Notes: generated from the letters alone by a model not told the origin. Positions 35,159 to 46,410 are shown, counted from the first letter of the stretch. The stretch is DNA of 64,000 nucleotides from Stomorhina lunata (GCA_933228675.1 OW121740.1:79962899-80026898), one strand, 5' to 3'. Translations and numbers: made by a program.

Positions 35159-36931
35159 TAGGGATGAAACGATACGAGTAAATATAAGTACTTACTCAAT
35201 ACTTTCCCTTCGATACCAAGTACTTTTGGTATCGATACTTTACCACCAACTACCAAGTAGGTATCGGTAAAAAATACTAGTATCGGTCAAAAGTACTCGT
35301 TACACACACATAAACAATTAAAAAAAAATCAAAATTTTTAGTACTTTTCATACAAAATTTCCTCAACCCCTTTTTTTATTAGGACCAGCACTCAGGGGGT
35401 GACCCCTACTTATGGTATGCATTGTGTTGGAACTAGAAATAGGTTGTGGGAAGGTGAAAAGTGTTTTTGGACATTAGATTTGAATTTTTCTATATTGCAA
35501 CTAAGAGGAAAAACTTCTGAGGGAAGTGAGTTTCACATACGTACTGTACGGCTAAAGAACGAATTTTCTCTATAGTGTGTTGTTCGGTCCACTGGACAAT
35601 CAACCACAAATGCATGTAATCTAACGTATTGACGTGTGTTGCGTAAGAATCTTTGCGTTTCGGGAACTAGGTCCCTGATATCGTTAGAACACATTCCAAA
35701 GTAGTACCGATAGAACAGTATTGTACAGCCCATAATGCGACGGTGCTCCAGTGAGTCAATAGAGTTGGATACCTCACTGTCATCGATCAACACTTTCGAC
35801 CCTGTACGCGGTCGAGAAGGTCTAAAATGGATTTTGAAGCATACGTTTTGTAAACTTTAAGATCAGTTGAAGTGAAGTATCTCTTACACCGTTTTAGAAA
35901 ACCTAGGCACTTGAATGCTTCTTTGGACTCTTGAAGGATGTGCATATTGAATTTTCATGCCTAGAACATCAGGAGCACCTGATTCCTAAATATTTACACC
36001 ATCCATGGATACAGATGAAGTAACATGATCTGCCGTGCGTTTATGTGTAATCATACAACACTGAGTCTTGCGTGCATTAAAGTCGACACTATCCACACGA
36101 ACCCATTTGGAAACGGTTTCGAGATCGCAATTTAATGATTCATTCATGTTTTCTCTTAAAGCCACAATCTGTGGAAGATCCGGTCTATGATTAAATGAAT
36201 ACGAATGGCAAATGTTACTATCATCTACAAAGTAATACATAGGATTGAAAGTTTGACATAGAAGGTCATTAATGAATATAAGAAATATAGTAGGAGAAAG
36301 AATAGATCCTTGCGGTCCCCTGAATTGATCTTGAATTCGTTTTATGAGATCCCAGCTAAAACAAATCTTATAGTGTGACCTCTGAGAAAGTTCGATATAA
36401 ATAAAAGTGTACTATGCCACACTCTTTCCAACGCCTTGGAAATATATGGAGCCACAACTTTACTTTCGCCAAAATGGTGAATGGAACGGCACCATTTTTC
36501 TGATAGGAGTGCTAGTAAGTCGTAGAGCGCCCCCTACGAAGTTGTAAGACTCTAAATATTTAACCAAATGGTAATTTACCATATTCTTCATTACTTTGGT
36601 AAGTGCTGAACAAATCGCTATTGGTCGGTAAAAATTTTTATGTGACAAATATCACATTGTAAAATTAAAATTTTCTAAAAGTATATCAAATGTATCTTCA
36701 TTTGGTGCCACGCTTAATATATAGACTGAATCCATGAATGAAAAAAGCTTCTTGGGTGTAACAATACATTTTTAGGAAACATAACATTCAGAAGTGTCAG
36801 TATTTTTTATTTTGACCGATACAAGTAAGTATCGATACTTTTATTGCGATACTGAGTAGGTATCGATACTTTGCGATTGATACTGTATCGAGTAAAAGTA
36901 TCGATACCATGGAGGTATCGTTTCATCCCTA
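35159..36931. mobile_element. hAT-like element (TAGGGATGAAACGATAC ends, 8-bp duplication)
   Basis: Left end TAGGGATGAAACGATAC, right end its exact complement GTATCGTTTCATCCCTA. The octamer ATCGGTCC is repeated at 35151..35158 and 36932..36939. Both ends are followed inward by several GGTATCGATAC-type phrases (35180..35300 and 36815..36905), which look like subterminal transposase-binding repeats. The centre is not hAT coding sequence but a decayed LINE, so this is a non-autonomous carrier. Confidence 0.87.
35400..36660 (-). pseudogene. Non-LTR retrotransposon RT remnant inside the hAT-like element
   Basis: Minus-strand pieces appear in order: NFYRPIAICSALTKVMKNMV (reverse transcriptase finger block), HFGESKVVAPYISKALERVW (palm block; the usual aspartate of 'ALDISKAFD' is altered), VDFNARKTQCCMITHKR (after the palm), SKEAFKCLGFLKRCKRYFT, and finally LLDRVQ with a C-terminal SLEHRRIMGCTILFYRYYFG block and ENSFFSRTVRM. 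The catalytic F/YADD segment is missing. The layout is that of CR1/Jockey-like LINEs common in flies; the clade is not certain. Confidence 0.7.
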
Positions 36932-37190
36932 ATCGGTCCACATTTGACCATAGCTCCCATACAAACTCTTCTTTAAAAACGCACTAAATGAGACAAAAAA
37001 TCACTAAAACGCTCGTAAATCTAAAGATAATGAAAATTTTGAGTTTATTTTTCGCATACATAATTTTTGTAACAACTGTAGTCAACTTGCCAAATTTCGA
37101 GATAATCGGTCCACATTTGACTCTAGCCCTCATATAAGTGCAAATGACGGAAACAGGTTGAATATATAAGTTTTGGGAAAATGTTTGTAT

Positions 37191-37457
37191 GATGGCAAAA
37201 TCGTAGTCTTAATGATTATTAAATAAAGTGTACTTTGCCGTTATTGTCTAAATGATAAATAAATATAATTTGAACTTTGCAATAGCCAAATAAAGTCAAC
37301 ATACATAAATACATTGGCTCACAGCTAATTTTATGCAGAAAAAAGGTATTTAATTTAAAAATATTTCTCCAGTTTTTACCTGAACATTTGGATAGTTTAA
37401 ATACAAAAATAAACAATTTTTCCAAAAATCCTACATTAAGAAATTTTCGAAGGCCTC
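37191..37457. other. AT-rich spacer
   Basis: Nothing recognisable. Confidence 0.3.
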
Positions 37458-37615
37458 CAGCTTATTTCAAGCAGCCTTTTTATATTTATTATACACTTTT
37501 TGATATAAATATATTATTTCAATTTAGAGGCCTCAAACAGGCCTTGCGATATTTCCCGCTGAATAAAAGAGCGTAACTATACAGGTGAGTTTGGTTTGCA
37601 CAATTGTGTATGACG
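37458..37615 (+). repeat. Direct repeat unit X, first copy (uninterrupted site)
   Basis: AGCTTATTTCAAGCAGCC to CTATACAGGTGAGTTTGG, ending near GTGTATGACG. The first ~125 bases recur at 38165..38302, and the remainder recurs at 40408..40455 after the array-bearing element. This copy is therefore the empty site for that insertion. Confidence 0.8.
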
Positions 37616-38164
37616 TAACATTTCGCACCTTGAGAGAGGTCGTACTTAAATGCATATATCCCATCCATCCCCAAACATTTTCGATAATGTTTAAATAAGG
37701 AGAGTATGGTGGCCATGCCAAAATTTCAACTTCCTGCTCCTGAAGCCAGCTTTTTACAATGGCAGCAGTATGTATTCGGGCGTTGTCTTGTTGAAAAATT
37801 AAAGAAAGGGGACCAAAAATATCCCTAAACTCCACAAACGTAGTTTGAAGCAAGTTTTTGTAATCTTATTCAGTCATTCGCTCATTTACAAAAACTAAAC
37901 TAGCAGCCCCATAATACGTTATAGCGCCCCATACCATAACTCCACCTTCTCTGCTATGGTGACGACTTAAAATCTTTTCCTCCTTCCTGATATCGTGGAA
38001 GTAATAATTATATCCATCTGGGCCATCAATATTAAAACGCTTTTCGTCTGAAAAAAATACTCTTTTCCAGTCGTTTTCTTGATGACCTCTTTGAACTATC
38101 CACGACATGCATTGCAACATATAGTCCTACTTACAACTGAAATATAGCCAAAACTCGAAATTCG
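37616..38164 (-). pseudogene. Tc1/mariner transposase fragment, copy 1
   Basis: Reads WKRVFFSDEKRFNIDGPDGY with the first catalytic aspartate (FSDEK), then HDIRKEEKIL, GGVMVWGAI, then an in-frame TAA after NERMTE. It resumes with IFQQDNARIHTAAIVKSWL (second aspartate, QQDN) and WPPYSPYLNIIENVWGWM (third position, glutamate of IEN). A frame change follows. This is the DD34E order of Tc1-type cut-and-paste transposases. The N-terminal DNA-binding half is absent. Confidence 0.85.
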
Positions 38165-38302
38165 ATGCTAAATTACAGCTTATTTCAAGCAGCCTTTTTA
38201 TATTTATTATGCACTTATTGATATAAATATATTATTTCAATTTAGAGGCCTCAAACAGGCCTTGCGATATTTCCCGCTGAATAAAAGAGCATAACTATAC
38301 AG
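38165..38302 (+). repeat. Direct repeat unit X, second copy (left half)
   Basis: Nearly identical to 37458..37584 and ends at CTATACAG, the left target duplication of the element at 38303. The right half of the unit continues at 40416. Confidence 0.8.
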
Positions 38303-40407
38303 CAGGTGCGACCACCGCGAAGCAAGTGCTTGCCAGAAGTTTTCTTATTCTCATTTATTTAGTCGTCATTCAACCTTTGACGGATGCACACGCGTGGAGG
38401 CTGTTATAAGTTTTGTTAATTTTTTTGTATTTTTTGTTATTGTTTTTTTCAGATACACTGTGAGATTGAATGTTAGAATAATTATTTTTACGCTAAGCAT
38501 TCAATAATTTTTATAGAAAATATTTGATTTTTTTTCTAAGGAAAACAAACTTTTTCTCTAAAATAAAAACATGATAAACCTTCTTAAAGACATGTTTTTT
38601 TTATAGAAAAAGTAAGTTTTGCTATAGAAAAAGTAAGTTTTGCTATAGAAAAAGTAAGATTTTCTATGGAAAAAGTAAGTTTTTATATAGAAAAAGTAAG
38701 TTTTTCTACAGAAAAAGTAAGTTTTTCTATAGAAAAAGTAAGTTTTTCTACAGAAAAAGTAAGTTTTTCTACAGAAAAAGTAAGTTTTTCTACAGAAAAA
38801 GTAAGTTTTTCTACAGAAAAAGTAAGTTTTTCTATAGAAAAAGTAAGTTTTTCTATAGAAAAAGTAAGTTTTTCTATAGAAAAAGTAAGTTTTTCTATAG
38901 AAAAAGTAAGTTTTTCTATAGAAAAAGTAAGTTTTTCTATAGAAAAAGTAAGTTTTTCTATGGAAAAAGTAAGTTTTTCTATAGAAAAAGTAAGTTTTTC
39001 TATAGAAAAAGTAAGTTTTTCTATAGAAAAAGTAAGTTTTTCTATAGAAAAAGTGAGTTTTTCTATAGAAAAAGTAAGTTTTTCTATAGTAAAAGTAAGA
39101 TTTTCTATGGAAAAAGTAAGTTTTTATAAAGAAAAAGTAAGTTTTTCTACAGAAAAAGTAAGTTTTTCTATAGAAAAAGTAAGTTTTTCTACAGAAAAAG
39201 TAAGTTTTTCTATAGAAAAAGTAAGTTTTTCTACAGAAAAAGTAAGTTTTTCTATAGAAAAAGTAAGTTTTTCTATAGAAAAAGTAAGTTTTTCTATAGA
39301 AAAAGTAAGTTTTTCTATAGAAAAAGTAAGTTTTTCTATGGAAAAAGTAAGTTTTTCTATAGAAAAAGTAAGTTTTTCTATAGAAAAAGTAAGTTTTTCT
39401 ATAGAAAAAGTAAGTTTTTCTATAGAAAAAGTAAGTTTTTCTATAGAAAAAGTAAGTTTTTCTATAGAAAAAGTAAGTTTTTCTATAGAAAAAGTAAGTT
39501 TTTCTATAGAAAAAGTAAGTTTTTCTATAGTAAAAGTAAGGTTTTCTATAGAAAAAGTAAGTTTTTCTATAGAAAAAGTAAGTTTTTGTATAGAAAAAGT
39601 AAGTTTTTCTATAGAAAAAGTAAGTTTTTCTATAGAAAAAGTAAGTTTTTCTATAGAAAAAGTAAGTTTTTCTATAGAAAAAGTAAGTTTTTCTATAGAA
39701 AGAGTAAGTTTTCTATAGAAAAAGTAAGTTTTTCTATAGAAAAAGTAAGTTTTTCTATAGAAAAAGTAAGTTTTTCTATAGAAAAAGTAAGTTTTTCTAT
39801 AGAAAAAGTAAGTTTTTCTATAGAAAAAGTAAGTTTTTCTATAGAAAAAGTAAGTTTTTCTATAGAAAAAGTAAGTTTTTCTATAGAAAAAGTAAGTTTT
39901 TCTAAAGAAAAAGTAAGTTTTTCTATAGAAAAAGTAAGTTTTTCTATAGAAAAAGTAAGTTTTTCTATAGAAAAAGTAAGTTTTTCTATAGAAAAGGTAA
40001 GTTTTTCTATAGAAAAAGTAAGTTTTTCTATAGAAAAAGTAAGTTTTTGTATAGAAAAAGTAAGTTTTTCTATAGAAAAAGTAAGTTTTTGTATAGAAAA
40101 AGTAAGTTTTTCTATAGAAAAAGTAAGTTTTTTAAATTGTATTTATAAAAAAAATATACTAAGCTGAATATACATTTCTAAAAAGTAATGTTTTCTTTAT
40201 AGAAACAAAAGTAAATAATTTTTGTTTACATAAGAACAACAAAAAAAAAAGATCGATACTCTTCCGCATGTTCATTTCACGCTGGTTCAGCGGTAACTGA
40301 AACAAAATAGAAATAAACAACCAAATTTATGTCAATTCTTGCTTCTTCCTGTGTATCCTCTCTTTCGCTCACAAATACAATCACATTCCTCTCTTTGGTC
40401 ATCCCTG
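38303..40407. mobile_element. Non-autonomous hAT-like element built around a 21-bp satellite array
   Basis: CTATACAG is duplicated exactly on both sides (38295..38302 and 40408..40415), and the empty site CTATACAGGTGAGTTTGG exists at 37577. Ends are CAGGTGCGACCACCGC and the complement of CAGGGATGACCAAAGAG, short and imperfect TIRs in the hAT style. Inside are unique left DNA (38303..38600), the array, and unique right DNA (40136..40407) that recurs beside array 1. No protein-coding sequence is present. The satellite therefore lies inside a transposed unit. Confidence 0.82.
38600..40135 (-). repeat. 21-bp palindromic satellite array 2 (~73 units)
   Basis: The same monomer as array 1 in the opposite orientation (GTAAG plus the TTTTTCTATAGAAAAA palindrome). 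Variants include TCTACAG (clusters at 38705..38815 and 39135..39240), TCTATGG, and TGTATAG. The variant pattern 38690..39060 is partly repeated at 39105..39540, a higher-order duplication of about 420 bp. The open frames of 350 and 193 codons are satellite artefacts. Confidence 0.93.
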
Positions 40408-40767
40408 CTATACAGGTGAGTTTGGTTTGCACAATTGTGTATGACGCTGACATCCCTGCATTAAAAACAAGTAAGAGTGCTATGTTCGGCTATGCAGAAC
40501 CTTAAATACCCTTCACCAATGGTGTTACAAAAGTAAAGTGCAGAGTGGAAAGAGTTTTTGGTCAATTACAAGTATTTATGTTTCTGAAGACTGATTTAGG
40601 TGAATCCTAAAAAAATATAAATATACATATGTACATAGATTTTCGAATCTGAAAAAGTTTCAAATCTTGATAATTAACACGCCTCATACATTTAATTTTT
40701 AGGCGATATATGAATAATACTTAAATTAGTGAATAACCTTGTTTAATATTGGGTCTAAACAACATTG

Positions 40768-41335
40768 TAACATTTCGCACCTTGAGAGAGGTCGTACTTA
40801 AATGCATATATCCCATCCATCCCCAAACATTTTCGATAATGTTTAAATCAGGAGAGTATGGTGGCCATGCCAAAATTTCAACTTCCTGCTCCTGAAGCCA
40901 GCTTTTTACAATGGCAGCAGTATGTATTGGGGCGTTGTCTTGTTGAAAAATTAAAGAAAGGGGACCAAAAATATCCCTAAACTCCACAAACGTAGTTTGA
41001 AGCAAGTTTTTGTAATCTTATTCAGTCATTCGCTCATTTACAAAAACTAAACTAGCAGCCCCATAATACGTTATAGCGCCCCATACCATAACTCCACCTT
41101 CTCTGCTATGGTGACGACGTAAAATCTTTTCCTCCTTCCTGATATCGTGGAAGTAATAATTATATCCATCTGGGCCATCAATATTAAAACGCTTTTCGTC
41201 TGAAAAAATTACTCTTTTCCAGTAGTTTTCTTGATGACCTCTTTGAACTATCCACGACATGCATTGCAACATATAGTCCTACTTACAACTGAAATATAGC
41301 CAAAACTCGAAATTCGATGCTAAATTACAATTTTT
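40768..41335 (-). pseudogene. Tc1/mariner transposase fragment, copy 2
   Basis: Almost base-for-base the same as 37616..38164, including the in-frame stop after NERMTE and the later frame break, and the same ~50 bases of family 1 DNA on its right (CAACTGAAATATAGCCAAAA). Differences include SPDLNIIEN here against SPYLNIIEN in copy 1. Sharing host flank and the same lesions means one is a segmental copy of the other, not a fresh insertion. Confidence 0.85.
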
Positions 41336-42157
41336 TTATTTTCTATAAACACCAGGGATATCGCCAAGTTCAAAATTCGATGAGAATTAATTTTTTTTTT
41401 AATAACTGTATTTTTCAAAACTATGTTTTTTCAAAAAACTATGTTTTCTTAAAAAAAGTTTTTTGAACTGTATATCAAATTTTAAGAAATCATTCAACGC
41501 AACACACTATTGGATTTCATCAAAATCGGTAGATCAGTAACTGAGATATCGCCAAAGCAAAATGTGTCGATGTACACACATTTGGCATATTTTAGAAAAC
41601 ATTTTTTAAAAAACAATATTTAAAAAAAATCGAATTATATATAAAATTTTAGAAAATACTCTATTGCAGCATGCTATTAAATTTCATCAAAATCGGTCTA
41701 TAAAATCCAGAATTCAAAACTCGATGAGAATTAAAAAAAATTTTGTTTAAAAAACTGTATTTTTCATAAAAAAAAATTTAATTTCGCCAAAAAACTGTAT
41801 TTTTTCAAATTGAACTGTACATCAAATTTTAGGAAATCATTCAGCAGCACACTATTAAATTTCATCAAAATCGGTGGATCAATAAGCGAGATATCGCCAA
41901 AGCAAAAGATATCGATGTACTCAAATTTACATTTTAATCTTTTTTTTAAGCAGTGTTTAAGAAAAAAATGTTGAATTAACGTTCTTGTAAGTATTATTTA
42001 TTATTTTCTTTATTTCAATAAAAAATAGTAAATAAGGTTTTCAATTTTTCAATAAAGATGTTTGTTTATGACAATGACACATACGTCGTCTGTCATATAT
42101 TGAATTTAAAAATATTTAAATATTATTTCATTTTAAGTTTTAAGTTTATGAGACAAA

Positions 42158-44364
42158 TCAATTAAATACAGAGTTTAAATAATTTCTATGTTTTAAAGCT
42201 TCAAAAACATAATTATAAAGTCTGTTCCAGCCGTCTACTATTTCTCCGTTAAGGACTAATATTAGATAGTTTTGATCAAACTGAGATTTTTCAAAATATC
42301 TGATCCTGAACTCGTTTAAAACAGGGCATTTAGCCATAAAGTGGAATAACGTTTTATCTTCTCCTAAATTACAAAGGCTGTAGGTTCTGTTGATTGAATT
42401 TCTATAAGTATTGGCTTTTAACCCTAGGATGTCACAGCGTGCTTTGAATATTGTCGTAATCTTGTTTTGACTTAATGTATCTTGGATGTAGCTTATCCCC
42501 TTATTATGATTAAGTAGCTTGTAGAAACGTGTTTCACTTCTCAAAGCTCTGCCTTCTGCTTCTTGTATGCTTTTTAGCTTCAGGCTTTGTAACAATGTGG
42601 CACCTCTATTTCGCCATTCTAATTCAGTTATATTTTCAAAAATTATATCGAATTCGATTCCCATATCGCTGAGTTGCTTGGCCCAAAAAATATTTTTTTC
42701 TAGTACTAGTTTGGAAAGTTTGTGTGGCAATCTGTCAGTATGGAATCTATATAATGTTTTAAAAATATAGTCCATGTGAAGATTTAAGCTATAGAAGTGG
42801 CTATCTTCGGCATTAGTTTCTAATGTTAAAGCATAATTTGGAGTGAAGTCCGGCAACTTTAAAATTCTCTTAATAAAAAGCTTTGGAGTTTATCAACTTG
42901 TTCAAATAAGTCAAATCCCCAAACTTGTGCTCCGTATACCTGAATTGCTCTACTCACAGCTTGAAATATTTTCCATTTGGATGATAGCGTCACTGTTTTA
43001 TTACTTAAGAAGTTTTTCCAAGTTGCATTGATGCTACATTTAGCAGAGTTATTTCGTTTTTCAATGTGTTTTACGAAAGACATTTTCGGCGTAAGAGTAA
43101 CACCTAAGTAACAATATTCATTTACTATTCTTACTGGGTTCGTTTTATAAGTAAACTTTTCTTTTCTAGCTAGTGAACCTCCTTTTCTAAAAACTACCAT
43201 TTCAGATTTGTTTAAGTTTACCTCCATACCCCATAGACAGCAATAAATTTCTAAATTATTAATCATTTCTTGCATAACATTTACATCATCTGCTAGAATA
43301 ACAATGTCGTCTGCGTATAATAATAAACGTATAGACGTTCCACAAATATGTAATCCTCCTTCTAAATGTTCATGTAAATCATTTAAATATAGTGTAAATA
43401 GCGATGGCGATAACAAACAACCTTGTTTTACACCTGAATACGTTCCAAAGCTTTCAGAAAGTTCACTGCCAGTCCAGACTGCTGACCTTGTGTTACTATA
43501 AATATTTTCGATAAGATTCACAAATTTGGTTGATATTCCAAGCGTATGCAGTTTGTATATTAAACGTTTTCTTGGTATATTGTCAAACGCTGCCTTGAAG
43601 TCAACGAAAAATGCATATACTTTTTTATTTTCTTTGAACTTAAGGTGAACAATGGATGCTAGATTATAGATGTTGTCCACTGTCGAATAGTTTCTTCTAA
43701 ACCCAGATTGATACTCATTCAGCACATTATGGTTTTCGATCCAATTTGAAAGTCTTTCCTGCAAAGCACCCATTAGTACTTTCGCTACACAATTCATAAA
43801 AGAAATCCCTTTATAGTTGTTCGGTAAATTCGCATCTCCTTTTTTATATATCGGGAATATTATACTTTCTACGAATGCTTCATCAATCTCTCCTCTTTCA
43901 TATAATACATTGAAGATTCTTGCCAGTTCCACAATCAATTCTGACGATGCATGCTTAAAAAATTCGTAAGGTATTCTGTCTGAGCCAGGAGCTTTATTTA
44001 ACTTTACATTTTCTAGTACATGTTGTATTTCAGCTGTTGTAATGGGCCTATCAAGTTCATCATCCGCATGCCACATGTGAGCGAACTGTATATCAGAAGT
44101 TATCTGGGGAGGATTCAATAGCTCTTTAAAATATTCTTTAAATTCAACCGATGATATGTTGACGCCCAATTGAAAAGTTTGGCCTCTTATTTCTTTTGCT
44201 ATTTTCCACCATTCTTTTGAGTCATTTATGCGGTTAATTTTCTGTATAATTCTATTATTATATTCTTTTTTACTTTCTCTGCAAACTATTTCATATTGCT
44301 GTTCCGCTTTCAAATAATTCTCTTTGTTTAATTGGTTGTTTGTCTTTCTGAAGATATTTAGCAT
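42158..44364 (-). pseudogene. LINE reverse transcriptase and C-terminal region
   Basis: A 501-codon frame (42859..44364) followed by a 232-codon frame (42158..42856); a one-base difference at about 42870 separates them. Palm and finger motifs are visible: LNKAPGSDRIPYEFFKH, FPIYKKGDANLPNNYKGIS, FFVDFKAAFDNIPRKRL (first catalytic aspartate), GVKQGCLLSPSLFTLYLND, and LLYADDIVILADD (YADD catalytic pair). The thumb region follows, then WGFDLFEQVDKLQSF and a C-terminal stretch with a cysteine cluster (CNLGEDKTLFHFMAKCP). In an active element it would copy RNA at a nicked target. Confidence 0.88.
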
Positions 44365-45281
44365 TTTAAATGATTTTTCTCTTGCATTGTGGCATTTATA
44401 GTTAAACCAGGGGCTTTTGAAATTAAGGTTGCTGTTGTTATGATTTGGCTTAATAGTAGATTTCTTTATGATGTTTACTATATCATTAAGGTTATTTATA
44501 CCATTCTCTTCTCTTCCAAGTCTGAGGTTACGATTTAATCTGTATTGATATGCATTTTTCTCACTTTCAATCCACTTGATTTTCGGTAAAAGATTGTTGA
44601 TTGTTAGTATTTTTTATATTAAGACTTAATTTGATCGGCAGATGATCGGACCATATTTTAGAGTCTACTTCAAATCGTTCAACAAACTTTAACAGCTCTT
44701 GTGAAACAGCGCATAGGTCATTTACCGAACTTCCCACAGTACTCATAAAAGTAAAACTGCCACAATCATCACCCTCTGTTCTTCCATTTACAATAACTTG
44801 ACCATAATCATTAAAAAATTCTATCAATCGTTTTCCTTTTGCATTCAGAACATGATCTTGAGAATTTCTGATATCGTATCCTGAATAGAAACTTGTTTTG
44901 TATATTTCGCCAACTTCTTGCTGCGATTCTCCTATTCTAACATTCATGTCACCAATAATTATAGTATTTATATCATCCGTTGCAATAAAAAAGTTTTTTA
45001 TTGTATTAAATTCTTCATCCCAAGTAGCACCTCTAATATACATCGGTATGATAACAAATCTTGTACTGTTTTGTTTCAGATGAATTATGTCAACGCCATT
45101 TATAGTTTCAAAATCATGATGTAGCCCATAGTCTCTTAAATCCCTTCTTACTCCATACACGCAACCACCACTTGCACTGCCATATGCGCTTATACGTTCT
45201 GCTGGTTTCCAATATAGGTGAAAGTCTTTGAAATATTTTTCCCATTGTTGTGTTCTATCTTCTATTACATGTGTTTCTGAT
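44365..45281 (-). pseudogene. LINE apurinic-type endonuclease, N-terminally truncated
   Basis: The frame 44567..45160, extended in phase to about 45281, starts within LSETHVIEDRTQQWEKYFKD and contains GDMNVRIGE (catalytic aspartate/asparagine pair of the EEP fold), NDLCAVSQELL and SDHLPIKLSL (C-terminal catalytic histidine). The first catalytic glutamate lies in the SET segment. A frame change near 44570 separates it from a linker of about 70 codons leading to the RT. The region would nick target DNA; here it lacks its start. Confidence 0.82.
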
Positions 45282-46098
45282 AATGTTGAATTATATATCA
45301 GATTTTAGAAAATACTCCAACGCAACATATTATTAAATTTTATCAAAATCAGTCTATAAGTACCAGAGAAATCGTCAAAATTCAAAATTCGATGAGAATT
45401 TACAAATTTTTTTTAAACTGTATTTTTCAAAAAAAAAAAAAATTAATTTCGTCAAAAAATTGTGTTTCTTTAAAAAAGTTTTTTGAACTGTATATTAAAT
45501 TTTAGGAAATCATTCAACGCAGCACACTACTGAATTTAATCAAAATCGCCAGATTAATAACGAGATATCGCCAAATCAAAAGTTATCGATGTACGCAAAT
45601 TGACAAATTAAATTTTTTTTTAAAACAGTATTTAAAAAAAATTGAATTAGATATACTAAATACTCCAACGCAACATGCTATTAAATTTTATCAAAATCGG
45701 TCTATAAACATTAGAGATATCGCCAAAACTCAAAATTCGATGAGATTTTAAACAATTTTTTTTAACCTGTGTTTTTCAAAAAAAAGTTTCGAAGTTCGAA
45801 AAAAAATTGTGTTTTTTTAAAAAAAGTTTTTTGAACTGTATATTAAATTTTAGGAAATCATTCAAAATCATTGAATTTCATCAAAATCGGTAGATCAATA
45901 CCCGAGATATCTCCAAAGCAAAAGTTATCGATGTACGCAAATTGACAAATTTTAAAAGATTTTTTTAAAAAAACATTTTTTTTTTAATTATATACAGATT
46001 TTAGAAAATACTTCAATGCAACATGCTATTAAATTTTATCAAAATCGGTCTATAAACACCAGAGATATCGCCAAAATTCAAAATTCGATGAGAATTAA

Positions 46099-46410
46099 CA
46101 CGTTCACGCCGGCGTGTACCACCGGTAGCTCGCACATGTCTGCCTGATCGGGCGGCGCGTACCACCGGTGGCTCGCACAGAATTGTCTCATCGGGCGGCG
46201 CGTACCACCGGTGGATCGCATATGATTGTACTACCAATCAGTGTGCATCACCAAATAACAAAACCAATAACATAACCACAATAGCATCGAAAGAAAAATG
46301 CAGACCCATAGAGACCGTTTTCCCGTGCGATAACCGTTTGTTGAACAAAAAGCATTCAGCGCAACCGCCTATGGGCGCGAAACATGAATTGCAGTGCCGG
46401 CGTGAACGTG
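46099..46410. mobile_element. 312-bp TTAA-flanked palindromic-ended MITE (piggyBac-like)
   Basis: The ends are an exact 15-bp inverted repeat, CACGTTCACGCCGGC, flanked by TTAA on both sides (46095..46098, 46411..46414). TTAA targets are typical of piggyBac-type transposases. It is strikingly GC-rich for this window. Next to the left end are three ~42-bp direct repeats with the core GGCGCGTACCACCGGTGG (46120..46220), each containing the ACCACCGGTGG palindrome. No coding capacity; the 74-aa minus frame is an artefact. Confidence 0.85.

Larger units (their letters stand above)
34727..37190 (-). repeat. Family 3 dispersed repeat, reverse copy split by a hAT-like element
   Basis: The left part 34727..35158 begins TATACCCTTCACCACCATAG and carries an expanded GGCTGGCTGG tract (34857..34893). 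After the insertion it resumes at 36932 with ATCGGTCCACATTTGACC. Its mate at 33700..34335 supplies the uninterrupted order of sequences. Confidence 0.8.
41979..45281 (-). mobile_element. 5'-truncated non-LTR retrotransposon with 12-bp target duplication
   Basis: AATGTTGAATTA is present on both sides (41967..41978 and 45282..45293). Minus-strand coding order is endonuclease, reverse transcriptase, C-terminal domain. The 5' end falls within the endonuclease, which is usual for incomplete reverse transcription. Only about three frame lesions exist over 3 kb, so this is one of the younger insertions in the window. RT style suggests a Jockey/I/CR1-grade LINE; the exact clade is not decided. Confidence 0.85.
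41290..46090 (+). repeat. ~345-bp tandem units inside family 1 copy F
   Basis: The landmark CAAAATTCGATGAGAATT occurs near 41382, 41715 (as CAAAACTCGATGAG), 45386, 45727 and 46077. After the LINE insertion is removed, the spacings are about 332 to 360 bp, giving five units. Each contains GAACTGTATATYAAATTTTA, ATCATTCAACGCA and ATCGATGTACGCAAATTG phrases. Single units of the same type occur in copy G and copy H. Confidence 0.7.

Noticed and set aside
38666..40167. Long (FSIEKVS)n frames over array 2
   Set aside because: Same artefact as in array 1; a single lost base merely shifts the frame to another repeat phrase.
46013..46237. 74-aa frame rich in arginine
   Set aside because: It reads through the ACCACCGGTGG repeats of the TTAA MITE; high GC rather than coding explains it.
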